DNA of 64,000 bases from Serratia proteamaculans. Lineage in GTDB: Bacteria; Pseudomonadota; Gammaproteobacteria; Enterobacterales; Enterobacteriaceae. The translations under genes were made by a program, and so were the position numbers. Under the pieces are notes generated by a model, which was not told where the DNA came from, did no database searches, and saw only the letters and a list, made by a program, of their open reading frames with translations. The stretch lies in the NCBI RefSeq assembly GCF_013337185.1, contig NZ_SWDE01000001.1, forward strand, positions 434,001 to 498,000, written 5' to 3'. Each line of letters opens with the position of its first letter. The first letter of the stretch is position 1. Shown here in pieces: positions 37,653 through 45,347 of this stretch.

Positions 37653-38148
37653 GCGGCGTATAGAAGGGGTTAGCCAATTGCGGCAGGGCGTCGGCCAACT
37701 GGCTGCGGTTGGGCAAGCGATTCATCGCGGCGTGGATCGCCTGACGGCAGGCGCGATAGTTATTGCGATACACCTCGTCCAGATTGTCGCAGGCCGGGTT
37801 GACCCAGTTGGCAGTCACGATACACCACTGGTCTTCGGCCTCCGGCGGCAGAATACCTTCGAGCAAGGCTTCGGCCACCGCTTTGGCGATCGCCGCCTGA
37901 GAAGCTCCCCAGGTGGCGTTGCCATGCAGTTCGCCGCTGATTTCAGCCTTGTTGACATACAGGGTCATTGGCTTGGTCGGCACGTTGGGTTTTACCACCA
38001 CCATAAACGGGCAGTGGCCCTGGCTGGGGGACGCCAGGCTGGAAGAAAATGCCTGACCGACCACACCATCACGCGGTCCAATCATAATATTGATGTGCGA
38101 GGCGTTTACGCCATTCCCCTCAAAGCCTTCACCGATATACATTTCCAC
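37645..38148 (-). CDS. Formaldehyde-activating enzyme (Fae) family protein
   Basis: This 167-residue protein matches the Fae fold, which in methylotrophs joins formaldehyde to tetrahydromethanopterin. The family core is visible: ASHINIMIGPRDG with the conserved His18, then VVKPNVPTKPMTLYVNKAEI and a C-terminal helix. Length equals that of authentic Fae (about 170). Enterobacteria are not known to make tetrahydromethanopterin, so formaldehyde activation as in Methylorubrum is unlikely; Fae homologues of unknown function exist. It is second in the operon behind an MFS transporter and before an aldo-keto reductase and aldehyde dehydrogenase, which suggests a role with a reactive carbonyl. Confidence 0.85.
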   Translation of the reverse strand: MEMYIGEGFEGNGVNASHINIMIGPRDGVVGQAFSSSLASPSQGHCPFMVVVKPNVPTKPMTLYVNKAEISGELHGNATWGASQAAIAKAVAEALLEGILPPEAEDQWCIVTANWVNPACDNLDEVYRNNYRACRQAIHAAMNRLPNRSQLADALPQLANPFYTPRA

Positions 38149-38178
38149 GTCATTACTCCTGTTTTCAATAAGATGGTG

Positions 38179-39540
38179 TTATTTAGCTGATGTCAGCAAA
38201 GCATTTTCTGCGCGCTGCGCTGGATCCTGGCTGGCATCCACCAGGGTTAATCCTTTGGTTTCCGGCGCCCAGGCGATGGAGACCAATGCGCCAATAATTA
38301 AAATCACCGCCAAAATGCCGGTGGTGGCGGGCATGCCATAGTGGACAATTGCCAACGGCAACAGACCGGTGCCGATAGCCGATCCCAAACGGCTCATTGA
38401 GGTGGCGAAGCCGACGCCCATCGATCGCACTTCCGTCGGGAAGCTTTCCGCCGGGAAAACGCCGACCAGATTGCTGACCGCCGACATCACCAACGTAAAG
38501 GCGGCAAACAGGGCAATCAGCCAGGCCGTTTGGCTGGCGGGAATGAGGCTCAGCAGAATCAGACAGGCGGCCAGGAACACGAAGGCGCCAATCAGGAAAC
38601 CCCGTCGTGAACAGAACATCGTCAGCACAATGCCCAGCAGTGCGCCGACGATCAGCAGACCATTGAGCAACAGGTCAGTAGAGAAGTTTTGATCCAGGCC
38701 CATCACCTGCAAAATCGACGGCAAGAAGGTATAAATTGCGAAGTACGGGATCACCAGACAGACAAAGAACAGGCTGTTGAACGCGGTACGGCGACGATAA
38801 AGGGGGCCAAACAGCGACATAAAGCGTGGTTTGCTGAGGGTCGGCGCTTCACCGACCAGCATCACATTCGGGCCGAAATAGCGATGAACAATCGCCATGG
38901 CCTGATCGCGACGGCCTTTGCCCAGCAGCCAGCGGGGGGATTCCGGCGTGCCGATACGCATGATCAGAATGATGAATGCCGGCACTGCGGAAGACGAAAG
39001 TAGCCAACGCCAGGCATCCGGGCCCATCGCCGTCAGGAAGTGACCGGCAAATCCGGCCGCGACATAGCCGAAGGTCCAAATCACGCTGAAGGATCCGAGC
39101 AGCACGCCACGGTGTTTACGCGGGGAGAACTCGGCAAGCATGGTATGCCCGACAGAAAAGTCACCGCCGAGCCCGATGCCCACCATGACCCGCAGCAGGA
39201 ACAGTTGCTCCGGCGTAGTGGCAAAGAATTGCAGCGCTGAGGCGAGGGTGATCACCACAAAGCTGAAGCAGAATATTTTTTGCCGTCCAATGTGATCGGC
39301 GATCCAGCCGAGGGCCAGGCTGCCGATAAACAGCCCGATCAACGCTGAGCTGCCGAGCATGCCTTCCCAAAAGGCGGAGATCCCCATTTGTGGTTTGATT
39401 TGTGCCAGGGCGAAACCAATGACGCCCAGTACGTATCCGTCAGTGAAGTGGGCACCAAATGTCAGCCCGGCGATTTTGAGATGGAATCGGTTTAAAGGGA
39501 CGTCATCCATACGAATTTGTTGCGATGTCAGATTTTGCAT
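38179..39540 (-). CDS. MFS transporter of the Fae-like operon
   Basis: This 453-residue inner-membrane protein has about 12 helices. The loop-2 motif GWIADHIGRQKIF, with an acidic TM1 (GAHFTDGYVLG), places it with the sugar-porter/aromatic-acid symporter group. The start at 39540 (MQNLTSQQI) follows GGAGGACA; the longer frame from 39606 lacks a ribosome site. It heads the operon followed 30 bases later by the Fae-like gene, and is divergent from a LysR regulator. It probably imports the compound that the operon degrades. Confidence 0.86.
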   Translation of the reverse strand: MQNLTSQQIRMDDVPLNRFHLKIAGLTFGAHFTDGYVLGVIGFALAQIKPQMGISAFWEGMLGSSALIGLFIGSLALGWIADHIGRQKIFCFSFVVITLASALQFFATTPEQLFLLRVMVGIGLGGDFSVGHTMLAEFSPRKHRGVLLGSFSVIWTFGYVAAGFAGHFLTAMGPDAWRWLLSSSAVPAFIILIMRIGTPESPRWLLGKGRRDQAMAIVHRYFGPNVMLVGEAPTLSKPRFMSLFGPLYRRRTAFNSLFFVCLVIPYFAIYTFLPSILQVMGLDQNFSTDLLLNGLLIVGALLGIVLTMFCSRRGFLIGAFVFLAACLILLSLIPASQTAWLIALFAAFTLVMSAVSNLVGVFPAESFPTEVRSMGVGFATSMSRLGSAIGTGLLPLAIVHYGMPATTGILAVILIIGALVSIAWAPETKGLTLVDASQDPAQRAENALLTSAK

Positions 39541-39780
39541 TGACCTGTCCTCCGGTAGGAGCGGTGTAGGGTTATTGTTAGATTTTTGTTTTGAATGCGT
39601 GAACAATGTGGCAGCAGAACGGGGTATTCGGCGAGTGCGTTTTAGTCATACCCTCAGGTGGAAAATGCATGTGATCGGCTTCTGGTTTTACAGAAATAAG
39701 CGCCACAGAGACTGGCGAATAACTGCAAATTAGCAACATATAGTTAACAGGCAGGTTGCTGAACAGAGGCGCTGTGGATC

Positions 39781-40698
39781 GTGAGAAAACTTCCGTCACT
39801 CAGTATGTTGCGTGTATTTGAAGAAACCTGCCGTACGCTGAGTTTCAGCAAGGCGGCAGAGGCGTTGTTTATTACTCAAAGTGCGGCCAGTCGTCAGATC
39901 AAACAGCTTGAGGCGTTTCTGGGGAAATTGCTGTTTATCCGCAGCTACAGCGGCCTGGCGTTGACCCAGGATGCAATTTTGTTGTTGCCGCGGGTACGCC
40001 AATCGTTGGATATCCTCGAAGAAGGGATCCAACAGGTACAGTTGCACAATCCGTTGCAGCATCTGCGGTTACAGGTAGCGCCGACCTTCGCTACCCGCTG
40101 GTTGGCACCGCGACTGGTGGCGTTACGTCGCCGCAACAGCCAGTTGCAGATCGCGCTGATCAGCGAGACCCGACAAAAATACTGCGATTTTGACTGTGCC
40201 ATTCGTTTTGGTGAACCGGCCGATTGCGCCATCAGTGGGGAATGGCTATGCCATGAACGCCTGGTACTGGTCGGTAGCCCTTTATTGATGGTCAATGAGG
40301 TCTTCCCGCCGTTGCATACCCAGACGCAGTTGCACATTCTGAACGGCGATATCCGGCTGGATAACTGGGCGTGCTGGCTGGCGGCGGCGGGGCAAGTGAT
40401 TGCCGGTCAGCAGAGCGGGTTGGAGTTCAGTACTCAGGATCAGGTGATTAACGCCTGTATTACCGGTGCCGGCTATGCGGTACTGGATCGATTGATGATC
40501 CGTAATGAGCTGCAAAGCGGGCTGTTGGTGTTACTGTCACCGCTGGAGCTGAAAAGTCGCAACGGCTACTGGTTGGAAATTCCTGCCGGCAAGCGCGATT
40601 TACCGCGGGTAGGTTACTTTCATGACTGGCTGCAGGAGGAAATTGTGCAGCTATCACAGCTTCCTGAACCAATGTCGGGCATGATGGCGGTGGTTTGA
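39781..40698 (+). CDS. LysR-family regulator (GcvA-like)
   Basis: This 305-residue protein starts with GTG. The helix-turn-helix (SMLRVFEETCRTLSFSKAAE then TQSAASRQI) and the substrate-binding domain are GcvA-like. It is divergent from the MFS/Fae-like operon across about 240 bases and is the likely activator or repressor of it. A weak GC hairpin at 40753-40775 follows its stop. Confidence 0.85.
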   Translation: MRKLPSLSMLRVFEETCRTLSFSKAAEALFITQSAASRQIKQLEAFLGKLLFIRSYSGLALTQDAILLLPRVRQSLDILEEGIQQVQLHNPLQHLRLQVAPTFATRWLAPRLVALRRRNSQLQIALISETRQKYCDFDCAIRFGEPADCAISGEWLCHERLVLVGSPLLMVNEVFPPLHTQTQLHILNGDIRLDNWACWLAAAGQVIAGQQSGLEFSTQDQVINACITGAGYAVLDRLMIRNELQSGLLVLLSPLELKSRNGYWLEIPAGKRDLPRVGYFHDWLQEEIVQLSQLPEPMSGMMAVV

Positions 40699-40752
40699 GC
40701 AGACGTGGAGATACCGGTGTGTGGGTGTGTTACCTTATTGTTAATGAACATT

Positions 40753-40775
40753 GCCCGTTATCCATCCGGACGGGC
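40753..40775 (+). terminator. Weak hairpin between the LysR gene and ygcP
   Basis: GCCCGT at 40753-40758 pairs with ACGGGC at 40770-40775 with no U-run. It may end the LysR transcript or lie in the ygcP leader. It does not resemble the two ygc leader terminators. Confidence 0.3.
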
Positions 40776-40791
40776 CTGACTGGGGAAAGAC

Positions 40792-41361
40792 GTGTCTTCA
40801 ATTGTTGAGTTGTTAAAACTGCATCCGGTGATTGCCGCAGTAAAAGATAATGAAAGCCTGCAGGCCGCAGTGAAGTCGGATTGCCGGATTATTTCGGTGC
40901 TCTACGGCAACATCTGTAATATCGGGCGCATCGTGCAGCAGATTAAAGAAGCCGGCAAATACGCCTTTGTGCACGTTGATCTGCTGGAAGGCAGTTCCAA
41001 CAAAGAAATCGTGATTAACTTTCTGAAGATCGTGACGGCCGCCGACGGCATCATCAGTACCAAAACCTCAATGGTGAAAGCCGCGCGGCAGCAAGGGTTC
41101 TATGCCATTCACCGGTTGTTTATCCTCGACTCCATCTCCTTTAATAACGTCGACAAACAGGTGGCGCAGTCCACGCCGGACTGTATTGAGATCCTGCCGG
41201 GCTGTATGCCGAAAGTGTTGGGATGGGTGGCAGACAAGATTGATCTGCCGATCATTGCCGGTGGTTTGGTCTGTGATGAAGACGACGCCCAGACGGCACT
41301 AAAAGCCGGGGCTATTGCCGTCTCCACCACCAACCATGACGTGTGGAAATTAAAGCTTTAA
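40792..41361 (+). CDS. ygcP: GlpP-family antiterminator YgcP
   Basis: This 189-residue protein matches the GlpP glycerol-3-phosphate-responsive antiterminator family (TIM-barrel-like). Segments ISVLYGNICNIGRIVQ, HVDLLEGSSN, ADGIISTKTSMV, EILPGCMPKV and PIIAGGLVCDEDD are the conserved phosphate- and ligand-binding loops. It corresponds to E. coli YgcP. In Bacillus, GlpP with bound glycerol-3-phosphate prevents termination in glp leaders. The start is GTG at 40792 after GGGGAAAG. It is convergent with the kinase gene, and the two twin leader terminators 3 kb away are its natural candidate RNA targets. It may sense the phosphorylated product of the YgcE kinase. Confidence 0.88.
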   Translation: MSSIVELLKLHPVIAAVKDNESLQAAVKSDCRIISVLYGNICNIGRIVQQIKEAGKYAFVHVDLLEGSSNKEIVINFLKIVTAADGIISTKTSMVKAARQQGFYAIHRLFILDSISFNNVDKQVAQSTPDCIEILPGCMPKVLGWVADKIDLPIIAGGLVCDEDDAQTALKAGAIAVSTTNHDVWKLKL

Positions 41362-42810
41362 CTAATCCACCAGGGGGCTGAGCGCACGTAACAGGGGATC
41401 GAGATGGGTGCTCACCCGCTGATAAACCTGCTGATTGAGTTGCTGGTAAAAGCTGTGGTTGCGGGTATCCGGCGTAAAGCTTTCGCCTACCTTCACCAGT
41501 TTGTCGGTGGCCTGCTGATAACTGTCGAATGCGCCTACCGCCATACCGGCGTTGATGGCGCAACCCACCGCAGCAGAACCGCTCATCAAATTACGCCGGG
41601 TCGGGATACCAAACACGTCGGCAAAAATCTGCATAAACAGGTCGCTGTTGGCACCACCGCCGGAAATAATCAGGCTGCGGAATGGCGTATTCAGTTCCTG
41701 CGCCATCTTGTCCATGTGGTTTTTCATGGTGAAGGCAATGCCTTCCAGAATTGAACGATACATATGCGCCCGGGTGTGACGCCCGTCGAAACCTATCATC
41801 GCGCCTTTGCGGAATTCCGCTTCCGGCGGCGGTGCCCAGTCATGCACGGTGATTAATCCTTCGCACCCGGCAGGCACCCGTTCTGCCTCATGGTTCAGCA
41901 ACTCTTCTATGCTCACCCCGGCGTCATGGGCAGCGGATAGCGCTGCGGCACCGAATTGGTCGCGAAACCAGCTGACTGTCCACATGCCACGCCGCACGCC
42001 CATGCATTCATACAAATAACGACCGGGGATCGAGGCCTGAAACGGCCAGAAATTCTGTGCATTTTTCACATTGGTATGGCCATGCACCATGGCGCCGATA
42101 TAGGTCCCCAGCGAGATTAACGCCACTCCCTCATCCAGCGAGCCGGCCCCGAGGGCTTCTACTGCCTTATCGTGTGCGGTCGCCACGACCGGAATACCGG
42201 CAGGCAAGCCGATTTGTTGCGCCGCGCGTTCGCTGAGATGACCGAGAATTTCCCCCGGCTTCACCACATCAAAAACCTGATCGCGCGTCAGGTTGCAGCT
42301 TTGCCAGACTTGCGGGTCGGTGCTCCAGTCCAGAGTGTCATTGTCCATCGGCCACCAGCCGATATAGTTGGCGCAGGTATCTTTAAACTCACCGGTCAAC
42401 CGGTGCGTGATATAGCCGGAAGTGGTGGTGACATAGCGCACGCCCCGGTAAGCCTCGATATACTCATAGGGCTTATTCATGCGCTTATCCATCCAGTTGA
42501 TGACCGGATAGGCCAGTTCACCATTTTCTTTCAGTAACGCCCGGCAACAGCGAATGATGCAGACGCCCATCGACACAATGTCCTGCGGCTGTCCGCCATG
42601 GTCGGCAAAACGCTGCATCACACGGCGGAAAGCCACTTTTAACGCATTCCACAGGTCGTCATCAGGATGCTCTGCCAACAGCGGTGCGGGAATATCCAGT
42701 TTGCGCAGTTGCTGCTTGCCTTCGCAAATGACCTTGCCGTCCAAATCAAAAATCACCACTTTTGCGCTTTGGGTGCCAACGTCCACACCCATCAGATACT
42801 TCTTCTTCAT
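41362..42810 (-). CDS. ygcE: FGGY-family carbohydrate kinase (YgcE)
   Basis: This 482-residue kinase phosphorylates a sugar or polyol. The ATP-site start MGVDVGTQSAKVVIFD and the C-terminal signature ISGGGANSDLFMQIFAD with SAAVGCAINA are FGGY hallmarks, and the whole resembles E. coli YgcE. AAGGAG lies seven bases before the ATG. It follows the MFS gene yqcE by 25 bases on the minus strand and shares its leader-controlled promoter. The stop adjoins the convergent ygcP stop directly. The natural substrate is unknown. Confidence 0.9.
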   Translation of the reverse strand: MKKKYLMGVDVGTQSAKVVIFDLDGKVICEGKQQLRKLDIPAPLLAEHPDDDLWNALKVAFRRVMQRFADHGGQPQDIVSMGVCIIRCCRALLKENGELAYPVINWMDKRMNKPYEYIEAYRGVRYVTTTSGYITHRLTGEFKDTCANYIGWWPMDNDTLDWSTDPQVWQSCNLTRDQVFDVVKPGEILGHLSERAAQQIGLPAGIPVVATAHDKAVEALGAGSLDEGVALISLGTYIGAMVHGHTNVKNAQNFWPFQASIPGRYLYECMGVRRGMWTVSWFRDQFGAAALSAAHDAGVSIEELLNHEAERVPAGCEGLITVHDWAPPPEAEFRKGAMIGFDGRHTRAHMYRSILEGIAFTMKNHMDKMAQELNTPFRSLIISGGGANSDLFMQIFADVFGIPTRRNLMSGSAAVGCAINAGMAVGAFDSYQQATDKLVKVGESFTPDTRNHSFYQQLNQQVYQRVSTHLDPLLRALSPLVD

Positions 42811-42835
42811 GCGATCGCTCCTTAAGAAAAATGCC

Positions 42836-44119
42836 TTACCCGACGGCCGGTTTTGGGGTTATGGTTTTAGCGTCGGCAGTTTTGATCTTGTTGAACAACA
42901 GATAAGTAAATACCACCACCAAACCGGTGGCGACCAGGCCCATCAGCCACATGTTGCGGTAGGCCTCGGCGGCGGGCAGGGTGTCTTGCCAGTGTCCGAC
43001 CAGCGGATAAACAAACACGTCCGGCAGGAAACCAATCACCGAGCAGATGCCGACGGTCGTCCCCATAATGAATTTGGGCGTGCGGGCTTCACCTATGCAG
43101 GCGAAATACAGCCCGCGTGAGGCATAACAGGTAAACGCCAGCAGCAGGATCAGGCCGATACCGACGGCGACCGACGCGGGTTGCCGATTGGTGAGTAACA
43201 GGGCCACCAGCGTGATCAGGCTGACCACCGCCAGCAACTGGATCACCCGGGTGGGGGATTTCAGCCGGCTGTGGCTGGTGATCAAGCCGCCGAGCGGGCC
43301 GCACATGGCGCGGAAAATTTTATTGATGACAATGCCCATATAACTGGCGGCCACCAACGTCATGCCATACATTTCAGTCAGATAATTGGTGGAATAACTC
43401 AGGATGGCATAGATGGTGTAAACGCCGAAAATGATCATGCTGCAATACCAGGTGGTACTGACTTTCAGCACTCTGAGGATATCGCCAAGGTTAAATTGGC
43501 GCGAGGGTTCCGCGTTGTCCGCCGCATTGTTGATCCCGTCAGTGACAAAAAACCAACAAAGAATGCCGAGCAGAATATACACGCCGCTGTAAATCAGGAT
43601 CACCGCCTTAAGGCTGTTAGGATCTTCGGTGGCGAACAATGAGAACACCCACATGGTGAACACCGCCAGCGCCATAACGCCAACGCCGCGTAAGCCCTCC
43701 ATCCAGCCCATTATTTTTCCCTGTTCATCATGGTCGCCCAGCAGCGATGCCGCCTTGATGGAAACGGACCACAACAGCAGAATAGTGGTAATGGCGAACG
43801 CCACCTGGATCAGGATCATCATCCAGAAAGGGGGGTAGAGTGCCATCAGCCCGCCCAGTAGTCCGGTGGCGATCATGGCAAAAGTCATTGTTTTACGATG
43901 GGAGAATTTATCGGCAATAATACCACTGGGGGCATAGAGAATAATGGCGGCAATACCAAAGGTACTCATTATTAACCCTATTTCGGTATTGGAAAAACCC
44001 ATAAATTTCGCCATGGGTATTTGATAAATATAACGCAGGTAGGCCAAATCAAAACTCACGCCGCCGCTTATACTTATTATCGCCAGCGTTAACCAGCGGT
44101 GGAAATTGGATTTTTTCAT
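42836..44119 (-). CDS. yqcE: MFS transporter YqcE
   Basis: This 427-residue inner-membrane protein with about 12 helices matches E. coli YqcE, of the GlpT/UhpT-like MFS group (IIADKFSHRKTM loop motif). The start at 44119 (MKKSNFHRW) agrees with the E. coli length; the frame runs to 44143 without a better ribosome site. It is the first gene of the minus-strand transcript whose leader carries a terminator/antiterminator at 44142-44214. It probably imports the substrate of the YgcE kinase and YgcW/YgcU enzymes. Confidence 0.88.
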   Translation of the reverse strand: MKKSNFHRWLTLAIISISGGVSFDLAYLRYIYQIPMAKFMGFSNTEIGLIMSTFGIAAIILYAPSGIIADKFSHRKTMTFAMIATGLLGGLMALYPPFWMMILIQVAFAITTILLLWSVSIKAASLLGDHDEQGKIMGWMEGLRGVGVMALAVFTMWVFSLFATEDPNSLKAVILIYSGVYILLGILCWFFVTDGINNAADNAEPSRQFNLGDILRVLKVSTTWYCSMIIFGVYTIYAILSYSTNYLTEMYGMTLVAASYMGIVINKIFRAMCGPLGGLITSHSRLKSPTRVIQLLAVVSLITLVALLLTNRQPASVAVGIGLILLLAFTCYASRGLYFACIGEARTPKFIMGTTVGICSVIGFLPDVFVYPLVGHWQDTLPAAEAYRNMWLMGLVATGLVVVFTYLLFNKIKTADAKTITPKPAVG

Positions 44120-44141
44120 GCGGCATTCCCGTAAAAATGTC

Positions 44142-44214
44142 AAACAAAAAAAGAGAAAAGCAAGCTCCCCGCATAGCGGGAAGTTACTTTTCTCTTCGGC
44201 TCATTCAGTAACTG
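44142..44214 (-). ncRNA. Leader terminator/antiterminator of yqcE-ygcE (predicted YgcP target)
   Basis: On the minus strand AAGAGAAAAG (44196-44187) pairs with CTTTTCTCTT (44160-44151). The stem continues through GUAA/UUG-type pairs to CCCGC/GCGGG with one bulged C, and is followed by a U-run: an intrinsic terminator before yqcE. AGTTACT (44213-44207) can instead pair with AGTAACT (44188-44182), which breaks the terminator's 5' arm. The loop carries GAGCCGA. The same design, including the bulge, is found in the plus-strand leader at 44392-44464. Confidence 0.8.
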
Positions 44215-44248
44215 TACTAACAAATAGCATGCCACTGATAATATTAAA

Positions 44249-44264
44249 AGTGACTCCTATCACA
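44249..44264. promoter_or_regulatory. CRP site of the yqcE-ygcE promoter
   Basis: AGTGA-N6-TCACA (44249-44264) is close to the CRP consensus. Its centre lies about 42 bases from the predicted transcript start just before the leader element at 44213, a class II position. TGCTATTTG at about 44222-44230 (minus strand) is a weak extended -10. Confidence 0.65.
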
Positions 44265-44341
44265 AAAGATTAAAATAACAACGGCGGGGTTGATTGTTAA
44301 AAACAGGGATTATTAGCGTATTTTTAGGCATGAAATAATTT

Positions 44342-44357
44342 TGTGATTCAAATCACG
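44342..44357. promoter_or_regulatory. CRP site of the ygcW promoter
   Basis: TGTGA-N6-TCACG (44342-44357) is a strong CRP match. Its centre is about 42 bases before the leader AGTTACT element at 44393, mirroring the other CRP site. TTAGCT near 44379 is a possible -10. Confidence 0.75.
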
Positions 44358-44391
44358 GAATGGCATTGGTTCGGCATGTTAGCTTACTCCT

Positions 44392-44464
44392 CAGTTACTA
44401 GAGCCGATGAGAAAAGTAACTTCTCTGCCCACCCGCAGAGGAGCTTACTTTTCTCATTTTTTTT
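44392..44464 (+). ncRNA. Leader terminator/antiterminator of ygcW-ygcU (predicted YgcP target)
   Basis: TGAGAAAAGTAA at 44408-44419 pairs perfectly with TTACTTTTCTCA at 44445-44456; after one bulged C (44444) the stem continues through CTTCTCTGC/GCAGAGGAG, then eight U residues follow. This is a textbook intrinsic terminator about 30 bases before the ygcW ATG. AGTTACT at 44393-44399 can pair with AGTAACT at 44415-44421, which blocks the terminator. The 15-base loop holds GAGCCGA, also found in the opposite leader. Together with the neighbouring GlpP-family gene this is a probable protein-controlled attenuator. Confidence 0.85.
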
Positions 44465-44493
44465 GCATTTTTTTCAGGCTAAGGAGTTAGCAC

Positions 44494-45279
44494 ATGTCAC
44501 TAGATGCATTGAATGCGTTCTCACTGGATTTCTTTTCACTGAAGGGCAAGACGGCCATTGTCACCGGTGGCAACAGCGGTCTGGGACAGGCGTTTGCCGT
44601 TGCCCTGGCCAAGGCCGGTGCCAACCTGTTTATTCCCAGCTTTGCGATGGACAAGGGGCAAACCCGCGAAATCATTGAGCAGCAGGGCGTTCGCGTTGAG
44701 TTTATGCAGGTGGATATCACCGAAAAAGGGGCACCGGCTCGGGTCATCGCGCAATGTATGGCGGACTTCGGCAGCGTGGATATCCTGGTGAACAACGCAG
44801 GGATCTGCAAACTGAACAAGGTGCTGGATTTCGGCCGGGCGGACTGGGATCCGATGATAGACATCAATCTGACCGCCGCCTTTGAAATGAGCTACGAAGC
44901 CGCCAAGGTGATGATCCCCAACCAGCAGGGCAAGATCATTAATATCTGCTCACTTTTCTCGTATCTCGGTGGGCAATGGTCACCGGCTTATTCCGCGACC
45001 AAACATGCGCTGGCCGGTTTTACCAAAGCTTATTGTGATGAACTGGGTCAATATAATATTCAGGTCAATGGTATTGCGCCTGGGTATTATGCCACCGATA
45101 TCACTGCAGAGACACGCAGTAATCCGGAAACCAATCGCCGCGTGCTGGAACATATTCCCGCCAACCGTTGGGGTGATACTCAGGATTTAATGGGGGCGAT
45201 GGTATTTTTAGCCAGTAAGGCATCAAATTATGTTAATGGCCACTTGCTGGTGGTCGATGGTGGTTATCTGGTTCGTTAA
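44494..45279 (+). CDS. ygcW: SDR-family oxidoreductase YgcW
   Basis: This 261-residue classical SDR has TGGNSGLGQAF (cofactor), NNAG, and catalytic Ser with YSATK (YxxxK). Length and sequence match E. coli YgcW, similar to KduD-type gluconate dehydrogenases. AAGGAG lies nine bases before the ATG. It follows the CRP-dependent leader terminator directly and is followed by ygcU after a weak hairpin. It probably oxidises a hydroxyl of the sugar or polyol handled by the cluster. Confidence 0.9.
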   Translation: MSLDALNAFSLDFFSLKGKTAIVTGGNSGLGQAFAVALAKAGANLFIPSFAMDKGQTREIIEQQGVRVEFMQVDITEKGAPARVIAQCMADFGSVDILVNNAGICKLNKVLDFGRADWDPMIDINLTAAFEMSYEAAKVMIPNQQGKIINICSLFSYLGGQWSPAYSATKHALAGFTKAYCDELGQYNIQVNGIAPGYYATDITAETRSNPETNRRVLEHIPANRWGDTQDLMGAMVFLASKASNYVNGHLLVVDGGYLVR

Positions 45280-45281
45280 AT

Positions 45282-45300
45282 AAACGGGGAAAACCCGTTT
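45282..45300 (+). terminator. Weak hairpin between ygcW and ygcU
   Basis: AAACGGG at 45282-45288 pairs with CCCGTTT at 45294-45300 around GAAAA, followed by TATCTC. Without a U-run it may lower ygcU expression or protect the ygcW mRNA end more than terminate. Confidence 0.45.
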
Positions 45301-45347
45301 TATCTCAGGCAACAAATTTTATATTCTATTATCAGGAAGGAATAACC

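Noticed and set aside
40753..40775. A third copy of the ygc antiterminator leader before ygcP
   Set aside because: A hairpin is present but it lacks AGTTACT, GAGCCGA and the U-run, so it does not belong to the leader family.
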